Assembly (NCBI RefSeq): GCF_020667895.1
Contig: NZ_JAFMPS010000014.1
Location: 1-59,987, forward strand
DNA: 59,987 nt
Source of the DNA: Alcanivorax sp. 1008
GTDB lineage: Bacteria; Pseudomonadota; Gammaproteobacteria; Pseudomonadales; Alcanivoracaceae
Reading direction: 5' to 3'
Shown piece after piece: positions 16,597 to 25,340 of this stretch. The first letter of the stretch is position 1, and each line of letters begins with the position of its first letter. A model generated the notes under the pieces. It was not told the origin of the DNA. It saw only the letters and a list, made by a program, of their open reading frames with translations, and did not search any database. The position numbers and the translations under genes were made by a program.

Positions 16597-18539
16597 GTCG
16601 CGTCGGTGGGTTATGTCTGTCGTTGCTATGTTTGTTGCTTGGCAGCTGCGGTGGCGATTCACCTCCGTCCGGGGGATGTGATGGTAGCTGTGTTACCGGC
16701 ACCAGCTTTCTTGCTGTGACGGATGTTGAAAATATTATTGCTGCAGCCGCGCTGGAAGCTGATCAGCGCGGTGTTGCCGCGACCATTGCAGTCTCTGATC
16801 GGCTTGGCAATGTGCTGGCAGTTTATGCCATGGCTGGCGCGGTTGATTCAGTCACTATCGCTTCTCCCTATCCGGTTAGCGGTGGGCTGGAAAATATCAG
16901 TTTTATTCCCGCCTCTCTGGCGGCCATCAGCAAGGCTATTACTGGTGCCTATCTGTCCAGTGAGGGCAATGCCTTTAGCTCGCGTACGGCCAGCCAGATT
17001 GTTCAGGAGCATTTCAACCCGGGAGAGCGTAATCAGCCCGGCGGGCCATTGTTCGGTGTGCAGTTTTCTCAACTTTCCTGTTCCGACCTGACCGTACGTC
17101 GTAGCGCTGGCCAACATGGCCCAAAGCATGCGCCACTGGGCCTGGCAGCAGATCCCGGTGGTTTTCCCCTGTATCGGGATGGCACCGTGATTGGTGGCAT
17201 CGGCGTGGTGGTGGATGACCAATACAGTTTCGATGCCAATCCGGCGGATACGGATATTTCTCTGGATGAAGTGGTGGCATTGGCTGGCGGCCGTGGTTTG
17301 TTAGCGCCGGCTGATCGTCGTGCTGAACGTATCACCGTTGACGGTAAGCAGCTGCGCTACAGCGACATGAGTCCATCCATGGTGCAAAGCCGGGCTCAGC
17401 CCTTGCCCCCGTTTGCTGCTCTTGGTGGTGCGCTGCTAACCGTGCCCGGTTATTTCGATGCGGGTGTCGGAATTGTTTCCGGGCAAGTATTTGGTCAGGC
17501 AGTTTCTGGCATCAGGCCAGACACGGAGAACTTTTTCCCCGGCCGTGATGCATTTGTCCTGGTGGATGGAGCCAATACGCCACGTTTTCCACCAGTGGCG
17601 GCTAATGATGGTGTCGGCGCGCTCAGTCAGCTGGAAGTTACCACTTTGCTGGATCAGGCTCTGGCTGTGGCCAATCGTGCTCGGGCGCAGATTCGTCGTC
17701 CGCTGGGCAGTCAGGCGCGGGTGACTATTAGTGTGGTGGACCGCAACGGTGTGCCACTGGGTTTGGTGCGTACCCGTGATGCTCCGGTATTCGGCATCGA
17801 TGTGTCGTTGCAGAAAGCGCGCACGGCGGCATTTTATTCTGGCAGTCAGGCTGCCGCCGAGCTGCAGTCATTAGCCACTGCGGATTATCTTGGCCCGGTA
17901 CTGGTGGCGGGCGTACCCACCGTTGAGCGTAGTATTGATATTGGTGATTACGTCGATGCCTTACGCGCGGCACTGGATAATCCCAGCGCGCTGGCGGATG
18001 GTGCGGTAGCCTTTACTGACCGGGCAGGCGGTAATATGTCGCGGCCCTATTTTCCGGATGGTTTGCGTGATGCCCCGCCCGGGCCGTTGTCGAAACCGGC
18101 AGGAGAATGGAGCCCGTTTTCAACTGGTCTGCAGCTTGATCTGGTCTATAACCAGCTGATCGGCCATGTTGCCTTTGCCGCAGGCTTGGCTGCAGGTGAC
18201 GTCAGCACAGGATGCAGCACCATCAGCCGTGTAACGCCGGGAGGAAATGCAGATCCTCTGGCAAATGGCATGCAAGTCTTTCCAGGTAGTGTGCCGGTGT
18301 ACCGCGGCAGCACATTAGTCGGCGCCATAGGTGTGTCCGGTGACGGCGTTGATCAGGACGACATGATCTCCTTTCTTGCCATACATCAGGCCGGTGAGTT
18401 GCTCGGCACTATTAATAATGCGCCAGTAGCCATGCGCGCTGATCAGCTCACTCCGCAGGGAGTGCGGTTGCGTTATGTGCAGTGTCCGCAAGCACCGTTT
18501 CTGGATAGCGCAGTTCAGACCCCCTGTGGAGGCAAGTGA
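16593..18539 (+). CDS. Lipoprotein with two GlcG/HbpS-like domains
   Basis: A 648-residue exported lipoprotein. The signal peptide ends in the lipobox LLGSC. Residues about 40-80 (AVTDVENIIAAAALEADQRG, then VSDRLGNVLAVYAM) match the start of the GlcG/HbpS fold, known for binding heme or small ligands. A related start recurs near 350-400 (LEVTTLLDQALAVANRA, then ISVVDRNGVPLGLVRT), so the protein holds two diverged copies separated by unique sequence. The start codon is TTG, overlapping the preceding stop by four bases (TTGA), with GGAG eight bases upstream. It lies between a periplasmic and an outer-membrane component, consistent with an accessory, heme-handling or substrate-binding role. The exact function is unknown. 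Confidence 0.7.
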   Translation: MSRVGGLCLSLLCLLLGSCGGDSPPSGGCDGSCVTGTSFLAVTDVENIIAAAALEADQRGVAATIAVSDRLGNVLAVYAMAGAVDSVTIASPYPVSGGLENISFIPASLAAISKAITGAYLSSEGNAFSSRTASQIVQEHFNPGERNQPGGPLFGVQFSQLSCSDLTVRRSAGQHGPKHAPLGLAADPGGFPLYRDGTVIGGIGVVVDDQYSFDANPADTDISLDEVVALAGGRGLLAPADRRAERITVDGKQLRYSDMSPSMVQSRAQPLPPFAALGGALLTVPGYFDAGVGIVSGQVFGQAVSGIRPDTENFFPGRDAFVLVDGANTPRFPPVAANDGVGALSQLEVTTLLDQALAVANRARAQIRRPLGSQARVTISVVDRNGVPLGLVRTRDAPVFGIDVSLQKARTAAFYSGSQAAAELQSLATADYLGPVLVAGVPTVERSIDIGDYVDALRAALDNPSALADGAVAFTDRAGGNMSRPYFPDGLRDAPPGPLSKPAGEWSPFSTGLQLDLVYNQLIGHVAFAAGLAAGDVSTGCSTISRVTPGGNADPLANGMQVFPGSVPVYRGSTLVGAIGVSGDGVDQDDMISFLAIHQAGELLGTINNAPVAMRADQLTPQGVRLRYVQCPQAPFLDSAVQTPCGGK

Positions 18540-20269
18540 TGAGGCGTTATCTTGCATCATTGCTGCTGGTGCTTCCGCTGACCTTGCAGGCTGCCTGTCC
18601 TCCGTTGGATGACACTCCACCGGTACGTCTGCCTGGCAAGCAGACAGTTGATCGCTATCAACAGCTGTGTGATGACGATGGTCTGCCTGCTGCGCCCCTG
18701 TTTCAGGATCAACCGTTGCAGGCGGTTCCGGATCGTTGGCGTATCGTAGACAGTCTGCCCGGGTATAGTCACAGTCTGTGGAATCCCTATCAACGCAATG
18801 TTCTCAAGGGGGATAAGCCAGTCTGGGGTGAGTGGTTTTTTGCTCTGGCGGCGGTATCCGATACGGTAATCGAATTACGTGAGTTGCCTACTCCGGTAGG
18901 TAACCAGACCACTGCCAATGCTGGTGACATTGATGTTTTTGGCAGTGGGGAGCAGAGCACTTTCAATCAGAATCTGCTGATCGAGCTGGTCTGGTTGCGG
19001 GGAGATACGGTGTTCCGCCCGCCGGACTGGGAATTTCGTTTTATACCAGTGTTCAACTTCAATCGTAGCGAAGTGGAAGAAGCTCGAGCGCTGTATATCG
19101 ATCCCCGTGAGGGCACTACCCGGAATGACGACCATATAGGCATTCAGGGTGCCTTTATGGATTACCACATTCGTAATGTGTCGGACCGTTATGACTTTGA
19201 CAGCATCCGCGTTGGTATTCAGCCGTTTAACGCAGATTTTCGTGGTTTTCTTTTTCAGGATAGTCCGTTCGGTATCAGATTGTTCGGCACCCGCGACAAT
19301 AATATCTTTCAGTACAATCTGGCCTGGTTCCGCCGCCTGGAAAAAGATACCAACAGCGGCTTGAATGATATCGGCGCGCAGTTGCGTAATGACGATATTT
19401 TTGTCGCCAATTTGTATTGGCAGGACTTTCTCAAGAAGGGCTTTATTAGTCAGTTGACCCTGCTGCATAACCGTAACCGGGAAGATGATTTCTTTTATGA
19501 CAATAACGGTTTTATTGCTCGGCCCGCCTCGCTCGGTCGCGAGGTGCCGCGTAGTTACGATGTCACCTACCTTGGCTATAACGGGGATGGCCATCTTGGT
19601 CGACTGAACCTGACGGCATCGCTTTATGCCGCTGCAGGCACCAATGAGCCTGGGGTAATGAACGATGAACGCACCGAGGTAAGGGCAACCTTTGCCGCCT
19701 TTGAGGCAGGCCTGGATATCAACTGGATTCGCCTGCGTGCCACCGCAGTGCATGCCTCCGGTGATCGTAACCCGTTTGATGATCTGGAAACCGGCTTCGA
19801 TGCGGTGTTTGAGAATCCGATTATTGCTGGAGCTGATACCAGTTTCTGGATTCGTCAGGGTGTGCCATTTATTGCCGGTGGCGGGGTTACCTTGTCCACC
19901 AGAAATGGATTGTTGCCGAACCTGCGTTCCTCCAAGGAGCACGGCCAATCAAACTTTACCAATCCAGGCCTGCGTTTGCTTGGCGTTGGCGCGGACCTCG
20001 ATCTGACACCCACCACACGACTCAGCTTCAATGCCAATCATCTTTCATTTGATCGCACCGAAGTGATTGAGGTGCTGCGTCAGCAGGAGAATATAGACCG
20101 GGAGATCGGCTGGGATCTTTCCGCGGCGCTGATCTGGCGGCCCATGGCGATCCAGAACATTGTCGCGCGACTTTCCGTGGCAACTTTGATGCCCGGTAAC
20201 GGCTTTGATGAGCTATTCAAGACAGAATCGAATTACTCGGTTCTTGGCAACCTGATACTGACTTACTGA
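18539..20269 (+). CDS. Outer-membrane beta-barrel (porin-like) of the multiheme operon
   Basis: A 576-residue exported protein: signal peptide MRRYLASLLLVLPLTLQAAC, then alternating hydrophobic and polar strands rich in aromatic residues (for example FRFIPVFNF, FQYNLAWFRR, LTLLHNRNR, YLGYNGDGHLG). The C-terminus is LGNLILTY, ending in an aromatic residue as outer-membrane barrels do. ATG 18539 overlaps the previous stop (TGATG) with GGAGG upstream; a GTG at 18536 is also possible. Placement between a periplasmic decaheme gene and secreted multiheme genes resembles porin-cytochrome conduits, in which a barrel sheathes cytochromes across the outer membrane. I see no clear similarity to MtrB or PioB that could be claimed by eye. 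Confidence 0.7.
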   Translation: MRRYLASLLLVLPLTLQAACPPLDDTPPVRLPGKQTVDRYQQLCDDDGLPAAPLFQDQPLQAVPDRWRIVDSLPGYSHSLWNPYQRNVLKGDKPVWGEWFFALAAVSDTVIELRELPTPVGNQTTANAGDIDVFGSGEQSTFNQNLLIELVWLRGDTVFRPPDWEFRFIPVFNFNRSEVEEARALYIDPREGTTRNDDHIGIQGAFMDYHIRNVSDRYDFDSIRVGIQPFNADFRGFLFQDSPFGIRLFGTRDNNIFQYNLAWFRRLEKDTNSGLNDIGAQLRNDDIFVANLYWQDFLKKGFISQLTLLHNRNREDDFFYDNNGFIARPASLGREVPRSYDVTYLGYNGDGHLGRLNLTASLYAAAGTNEPGVMNDERTEVRATFAAFEAGLDINWIRLRATAVHASGDRNPFDDLETGFDAVFENPIIAGADTSFWIRQGVPFIAGGGVTLSTRNGLLPNLRSSKEHGQSNFTNPGLRLLGVGADLDLTPTTRLSFNANHLSFDRTEVIEVLRQQENIDREIGWDLSAALIWRPMAIQNIVARLSVATLMPGNGFDELFKTESNYSVLGNLILTY

Positions 20270-20275
20270 GGCGAT

Positions 20276-23200
20276 ATGGGACGGGGACTGCACCAACAGA
20301 GATTACTGCCGGCAGCACTGTTTATGTGGTTACTGTGTGGCATGTTGCAGGCTGCTGAGGCGCCGGTAGAGAAGATCGAAAATCGTGTTACTGCTCCCTC
20401 CGCTCCATCTTTCCAGACACTGCTGCAGGCGGAAGAGAAAAGTGCTGGCTGTGGTAGCTGTCACATTGAATCTGATAGCAAAACCATGCATGCCAATCCG
20501 GCGGTGGTGCTTGGCTGTGCGGACTGCCATGGCGGTAATGCCAAGGTCTTCAAGCCCGACCAGTCCGGGCGGGATGACCCTGCCTATATTGAGGCAATGA
20601 AGCAGGCCCATGTGATGCCGGACTATGCCGCCAAATGGCACTGGCCCAGCAGCGCCAATCCCAAGGGCAGTTATGCGCTGCTGAACAAGGAAGCACCGGA
20701 GTACCTGCGTTTCGTTAATCCGTCCGATTACCGTGTGGTGCGCGAAGCCTGCGGCGCCTGCCATATGCCGCAGATTCTTGCCGCTGAACGTTCCATCATG
20801 GCCACCGGGGCGATGCTCTGGGGGGGCGCCTCGTATAACAACGGCATCTTGCCGTACAAGCGCTACATTCTTGGTGAAGCCTATACACGCGATGGCCAGC
20901 CCGCTGCTATTACACCGTTGATGATGCCGACTGAAGATATGACCCACCGCTTCGGCACTTTGAAGACCCTGCTGCCCTTGCCAGCTTGGGAAACTATCAA
21001 GCCGGGGGATGTGTTTCGGGTATTTGAAGATGGTGGCCGCAATATCAATAGCCTGTTTCCAGAAGTCGGTATCCCCAACTCTCTTGGCCAGATTCAGCGC
21101 CTGGAAGAGCCGGGTCGACCGGATGTAAAGCAGTCCAATCGTGGTCCCGGTACCGGGGGGCGCATTTCTGTGCCGGTAATCAATATCACTAAAACCCGGC
21201 TTAATGATCCGCTGATGTGGTTTCTGGGCACCAATGACCAGCCGGGGGACTATCGCAGTTCAGGCTGTGCTTCCTGCCATGTTGTTTATGGTAATGACCG
21301 TGATCCGCGCCACAGCGGTAATTATGCAAAGCATGGTCATTGGGGCACCAGTGCCAGCAAGGATCCATTGATTCCCAAAGATGAACCGGGCCATCCGATT
21401 ACTCATCAATTCACCCGGGCAATTCCAACCAGCCAGTGCATGGTGTGTCATATGCACCAGCCGAACATGTTTATGAATACCTACCTTGGTTACACCATGT
21501 GGGACTATGAGGCCGACGCGCCTTTTATGTGGCCGGAGAAGCAGCACTATCCCAGCGATGAGGAAATGCGCCGGGTTTACGATCGCAACCCGGAAGGGGC
21601 GGTGGCTCGTGGCAAGTGGCGTGATCTGGATTTCCTTTCCTCCGTCTGGGAGCTGAACCCGCAGTTAAAGGACACCCAGTTTGCGGACTACCACGGCCAC
21701 GGTTGGAACTTCCGCGCAGTATTCAAACGCGACCGAGAAGGCAATCTGCTTGATGCAGAGGGTGGTCAGGTGTCCTCTGATGATCCGGAGAAATTCAAAA
21801 AGGCGGTGCACCTTTCCTCCATCCATGTGGATGTCGGTATGCACTGTGTTGACTGCCACTTCAGTCAGGACAGTCATGGAAATGGTCACCTATATGGCGA
21901 AGTGGGCCATGCGGTGGAGATTGGCTGCAAGGACTGCCATGGTACCGCCGATAATTACCCGTCCTTGCGCACCAGTGGTGCCGCCGCGCCTTCTGGTGGT
22001 CAGGACCTGTCGCTGCTGCGTAACCCGGATGGTCAAAAGCGCTTTGAGTGGATCAATGGTGAGTTGATTCAGCGGTCTCTGGTGACTCCGGGGCTGGAAT
22101 GGAAGATGAGCCTGGTTAAAGACAGCGTTGACCCGAAAAGTGGCCACTACAACGCCAAGGCAGCGCGGGCCAAGTTGATGAGCAGTGACACCAATTCGCT
22201 GGAGTGGGGGCTGTCGGTGAAGGCCGATGGGCGAGCCCACAAGGACGATGAGTTTGAGTGCTATACCTGTCATACATCGTGGACCACGTCCTGCGGTGGC
22301 TGCCATCTGCCCATTGAGGCCAACTGGAAAACAGAGCGACATCACTACGAAGGCGGTGAGACGCGAAATTATGCTACCTATAACCCGCAGGTGGCCCGCG
22401 ATGAGATGTTTATGCTTGGCAAGCGCGGGCCCGTACATGATGAGCGCATAGCACCGACCCGATCCACTTCTGCACTGGTGTTAAGCTCTACCAATGCCAA
22501 TCGGGAGCGTATTTATATTCAGCAGCCGCCGGTTGCCGCCAGTGGCTTTAGCTCGCAGGCGTTTAATCCTCATTACCCGCATACCGAGCGTCGCACCGAG
22601 ACGAAAACCTGCACGGACTGTCACCTTTCGCAGGAAAACGATAACAACGCCATCATGGCTCAATTGTTGATGCTGGGGACCAACTACATCAACTTTGTTG
22701 GCCGTTTCGCATGGCTTGGCGGGGAGGGTGGCGTACAGGCGGTTGCCGTCACTGAGTGGGATGAGCCGCAGGCTGTGTATGGCTCCTATCTGCACCGCTA
22801 CGCTTATCCGGACTGGTATCAGGAGCATCTGAAGCGCGGTCTTGAGTTGCCGGAGCAGTACTCCCAGTCCGGTGATCGTGCCGGTTGCGTGCAAATGCGT
22901 GGCGAGTATCTGTATGTGGCAGAAGGGAAGAACGGTTTCCGTGTCTATGACATTGCCGGCATCGACAACAAAGGTGTGTCCCAGCGAGTTATTACCGCGC
23001 CATTCAGTCCACTTGGTCACAATGCCAGGGTGCCCAGTTCTAATGCCACCTGCATGGCGTTGGCGACTACCCAGCCGGTGGCGCCGCAACGTAATGTTGG
23101 CGACCTGATGCGTATCGAAAATCTTGAGCAGCCCATTCACCCGATCTACTCCTATGCAGTGATTACGGATGCCAAGGAAGGTTTGATCCTTACTGACATC

Positions 23201-24040
23201 ACTACCTTTGCAGATGGAGAGTTCCGCAATAATTCACTGGAGCGGGCGGTGACCTGGAATGAGGGTGGCGTCCTTGATGAAGCCCGTCATGTCATTCTGG
23301 GTGGTTACTACGCCTATGTCGCCACGCCCAAAGGGCTGGTGATCGTCAATCTGGATAATCCGCTGGAGCCGCAATTGGTGACCACGATTGTCCTTGATGA
23401 TGTTCGTGCCAGTGCTTTGCAGTTCCGCTACTTGATCGTGACCCATGGCGCGGGAGTCAGCGCGATCGATATCACTCTGCCAGAACAGGCCAGACTGATT
23501 GCAGGTAACACTATTGCTCTGGACGACGCCCGTGGCCTGCATTTGGCTCGTGGTTATGCCTACGTTGCTGCAGGTAAGGACGGGTTGGTGATCGTTGATA
23601 TGGAAAACCCGGAAAAGCTTCAGCTGTTCCAGCGCTTTACCGCCGGCGGTGCGCTAGAAGACAGTCACGATGTGATTGTTGCCAGCACTAACGCTTCTGC
23701 CTTTGCCTATGTGGCGGATGGCGTCGGTGGCCTCAAGGTGTTGCAGCTGACATCACCTTCCAGTCAGCCCAATTTCTATGGATTTAACCCGTCACCGGTA
23801 CCGCAGTTGATTGCTCGTGCTGACACTCGCTTTCCGGCGCTGTCGTTGTCCCGTGGTCTGGAGCGGGATCGCGGTGTGGATGAAACCGGGGGGCAGGTTG
23901 CCGTTTTTGGCCGCCATGGCTCGCGGCCTTTCAATCTTGAGGAAATGCGCAGGCTATTTCTGGATAAAGATAATAAGCCGTGGTTTGTCAGTGATGCCAT
24001 TACCGACGGCCCATCTGCGGCGAAGGGAGGCAAGCAATGA
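20276..24040 (+). CDS. Secreted decaheme cytochrome c with LVIVD-type beta-propeller
   Basis: A 1254-residue exported protein. The signal peptide ends near MLQAAEA. Ten CxxCH sites lie between residues 59 and about 783: CGSCH, CADCH, CGACH, CASCH, CMVCH, CVDCH, CKDCH, CYTCH, CGGCH and CTDCH. From about 870 to 1190 there are repeated LVIVD-like blades (YLYVAEGKNGFRVYDI, YAYVATPKGLVIVNLDNP, YAYVAAGKDGLVIVDMENP, FAYVADGVGGLKVLQL), the known signature of an extracellular propeller repeat. It starts six bases after the barrel gene and overlaps the next gene by four. It is the best candidate for the outer-face electron donor or acceptor; the propeller may hold the substrate or a partner. A multiheme reductase or dehydrogenase is possible, but no substrate can be named. 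Confidence 0.85.
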   Translation: MGRGLHQQRLLPAALFMWLLCGMLQAAEAPVEKIENRVTAPSAPSFQTLLQAEEKSAGCGSCHIESDSKTMHANPAVVLGCADCHGGNAKVFKPDQSGRDDPAYIEAMKQAHVMPDYAAKWHWPSSANPKGSYALLNKEAPEYLRFVNPSDYRVVREACGACHMPQILAAERSIMATGAMLWGGASYNNGILPYKRYILGEAYTRDGQPAAITPLMMPTEDMTHRFGTLKTLLPLPAWETIKPGDVFRVFEDGGRNINSLFPEVGIPNSLGQIQRLEEPGRPDVKQSNRGPGTGGRISVPVINITKTRLNDPLMWFLGTNDQPGDYRSSGCASCHVVYGNDRDPRHSGNYAKHGHWGTSASKDPLIPKDEPGHPITHQFTRAIPTSQCMVCHMHQPNMFMNTYLGYTMWDYEADAPFMWPEKQHYPSDEEMRRVYDRNPEGAVARGKWRDLDFLSSVWELNPQLKDTQFADYHGHGWNFRAVFKRDREGNLLDAEGGQVSSDDPEKFKKAVHLSSIHVDVGMHCVDCHFSQDSHGNGHLYGEVGHAVEIGCKDCHGTADNYPSLRTSGAAAPSGGQDLSLLRNPDGQKRFEWINGELIQRSLVTPGLEWKMSLVKDSVDPKSGHYNAKAARAKLMSSDTNSLEWGLSVKADGRAHKDDEFECYTCHTSWTTSCGGCHLPIEANWKTERHHYEGGETRNYATYNPQVARDEMFMLGKRGPVHDERIAPTRSTSALVLSSTNANRERIYIQQPPVAASGFSSQAFNPHYPHTERRTETKTCTDCHLSQENDNNAIMAQLLMLGTNYINFVGRFAWLGGEGGVQAVAVTEWDEPQAVYGSYLHRYAYPDWYQEHLKRGLELPEQYSQSGDRAGCVQMRGEYLYVAEGKNGFRVYDIAGIDNKGVSQRVITAPFSPLGHNARVPSSNATCMALATTQPVAPQRNVGDLMRIENLEQPIHPIYSYAVITDAKEGLILTDITTFADGEFRNNSLERAVTWNEGGVLDEARHVILGGYYAYVATPKGLVIVNLDNPLEPQLVTTIVLDDVRASALQFRYLIVTHGAGVSAIDITLPEQARLIAGNTIALDDARGLHLARGYAYVAAGKDGLVIVDMENPEKLQLFQRFTAGGALEDSHDVIVASTNASAFAYVADGVGGLKVLQLTSPSSQPNFYGFNPSPVPQLIARADTRFPALSLSRGLERDRGVDETGGQVAVFGRHGSRPFNLEEMRRLFLDKDNKPWFVSDAITDGPSAAKGGKQ

Positions 24041-25293
24041 ACAGAGTATGGCTGATTGGTTTGCTGGCATTGAGTGGTGCCCTATGGGCTGCAGATAAAC
24101 ATATGGGCGTGGCCACCTGCGCTTCGTCCGTGTGCCATGGAAGCAGTTCGGAGCGCAGCGAAGCCAATATTCTGCACAGTGAATATGTGATCTGGGGGCA
24201 GCGTGACCCCCATGCGGGAGCCTATAAAACCCTGCTCAACGAGCAATCGCAAAGGATTGCGAAGAATCTTGGTGTCGGTCCAGCTCATGAAGCCAAGGCA
24301 TGTCTTGTCTGCCACAGCGATTATGTTCCGCAAGCGGAGCGTGGACCTCGTTTCCAGTTAAGTGATGGTGTCGGCTGTGAGTCCTGTCATGGTGGTTCCG
24401 AGCGCTGGCTGTCGTCGCACACTGAGCGGGGTGTGACCCATGAAGACAATCTGCAACGAGGCCTGACCTTGTTGCAGGATGCGGATGTTCGTGCAGAGCT
24501 GTGTGCCAGTTGCCATGTTGGCGACAGTGAACGGATGGCGGACCATGACATTATGGGCGCGGGTCACCCACGACTACAGTTTGAGCTGGCGACATACAGC
24601 CGTCTGTGGCCATCGCACTACCGCGATGACGAGGCTTATAAGGAAAGAAAACATTCTCCTGAATCACTGGAGTTGTGGACGGCAGGGCAGCTGCGCAGTG
24701 CTCGTAATCTTCTGCAGGGTCTGGGCAGTAAGCGGTTTATGGCGACACCGATGTGGCCGGAGTTGGCATTTTTTGACTGTCATTCCTGCCATGCGCCGAT
24801 GGACTCCGAAAAGTGGCAGCCACGGGCAGCGGGCAAGCTGCCTCCTGGGGCAGTGCGATTAAATGACAGTTCCCTGCTGATGGTTGGCTGGTTGCTGGAT
24901 GCTTCGGATCCAGCCGCTGCAAGGCAGTGGCGTCAGGGCATTGCCAGCTTGCACGACGCCAGCCAGCAGGGCAGCGCGGCGGTTAAGAAAGCCAGTGGCA
25001 AGCTGCTTGTTCAGTTGGATGATTTTTCTTCGCGTCTGACAGAACAGCCGCAGTTGCGGCCGCAGCCGACAGTGTTATTCAAGCGCATTAGTGAGGATGC
25101 CTTGAGGGCTACTTTCAATGACTACATGACAGCTGAGCAGGTGCTGATGGTGCTGGCCTTACTGGCAGAGAAGCAGGAAGCAGATCCAGCCATGCTTGAT
25201 GGCTTGTATAAAAGCATGGCGGACCAGCATCACTTCCGTTCAGCGGAGTTCCTCCGTGCGTTGCGACAGTATCAGAACAACGTTGCCGAATAA
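24037..25293 (+). CDS. Pentaheme c554-like cytochrome c
   Basis: A 418-residue periplasmic protein with signal peptide MNRVWLIGLLALSGALWAA. It has four CxxCH sites (CLVCH, CESCH, CASCH, CHSCH) plus one CX4CH site (CASSVCH, residue 28), which can also bind heme c in this kind of protein. The layout, with DGVGCESCHGG and MGAGHPRLQFE, resembles the cytochrome c554 family. The C-terminal 130 residues carry no hemes and look helical. It is the last gene of the operon, overlapping the decaheme-propeller gene by four bases (ATGA), and is followed by a strong bidirectional terminator. It may shuttle electrons in the periplasm between the two decaheme proteins. Confidence 0.8.
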   Translation: MNRVWLIGLLALSGALWAADKHMGVATCASSVCHGSSSERSEANILHSEYVIWGQRDPHAGAYKTLLNEQSQRIAKNLGVGPAHEAKACLVCHSDYVPQAERGPRFQLSDGVGCESCHGGSERWLSSHTERGVTHEDNLQRGLTLLQDADVRAELCASCHVGDSERMADHDIMGAGHPRLQFELATYSRLWPSHYRDDEAYKERKHSPESLELWTAGQLRSARNLLQGLGSKRFMATPMWPELAFFDCHSCHAPMDSEKWQPRAAGKLPPGAVRLNDSSLLMVGWLLDASDPAAARQWRQGIASLHDASQQGSAAVKKASGKLLVQLDDFSSRLTEQPQLRPQPTVLFKRISEDALRATFNDYMTAEQVLMVLALLAEKQEADPAMLDGLYKSMADQHHFRSAEFLRALRQYQNNVAE

Positions 25294-25306
25294 GACTAAA
25301 TAGAAA

Positions 25307-25340
25307 AAGAACGCCCCGGTTATCGGGGCGTTCTTTTTTT
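25307..25340. terminator. Bidirectional intrinsic terminator, redox operon / ygiQ
   Basis: AAGAACGCCCCG (25307-25318), loop GTTAT, CGGGGCGTTCTT (25324-25335) and a T run to 25340. On the minus strand the same hairpin has an AAAAAGA/T-rich flank. The TAA stop of the convergent radical SAM gene (25322-25320) lies in the loop, so the hairpin also encodes its last residues. Confidence 0.9.

Noticed and set aside
11665-25293. MtrCAB-type metal reductase operon
   Set aside because: The logic is similar, but the domain fusions (FHA, cNMP, LVIVD, GlcG/HbpS) and the flavo-iron-sulfur protein differ, and no MtrA/B/C similarity could be claimed by eye.
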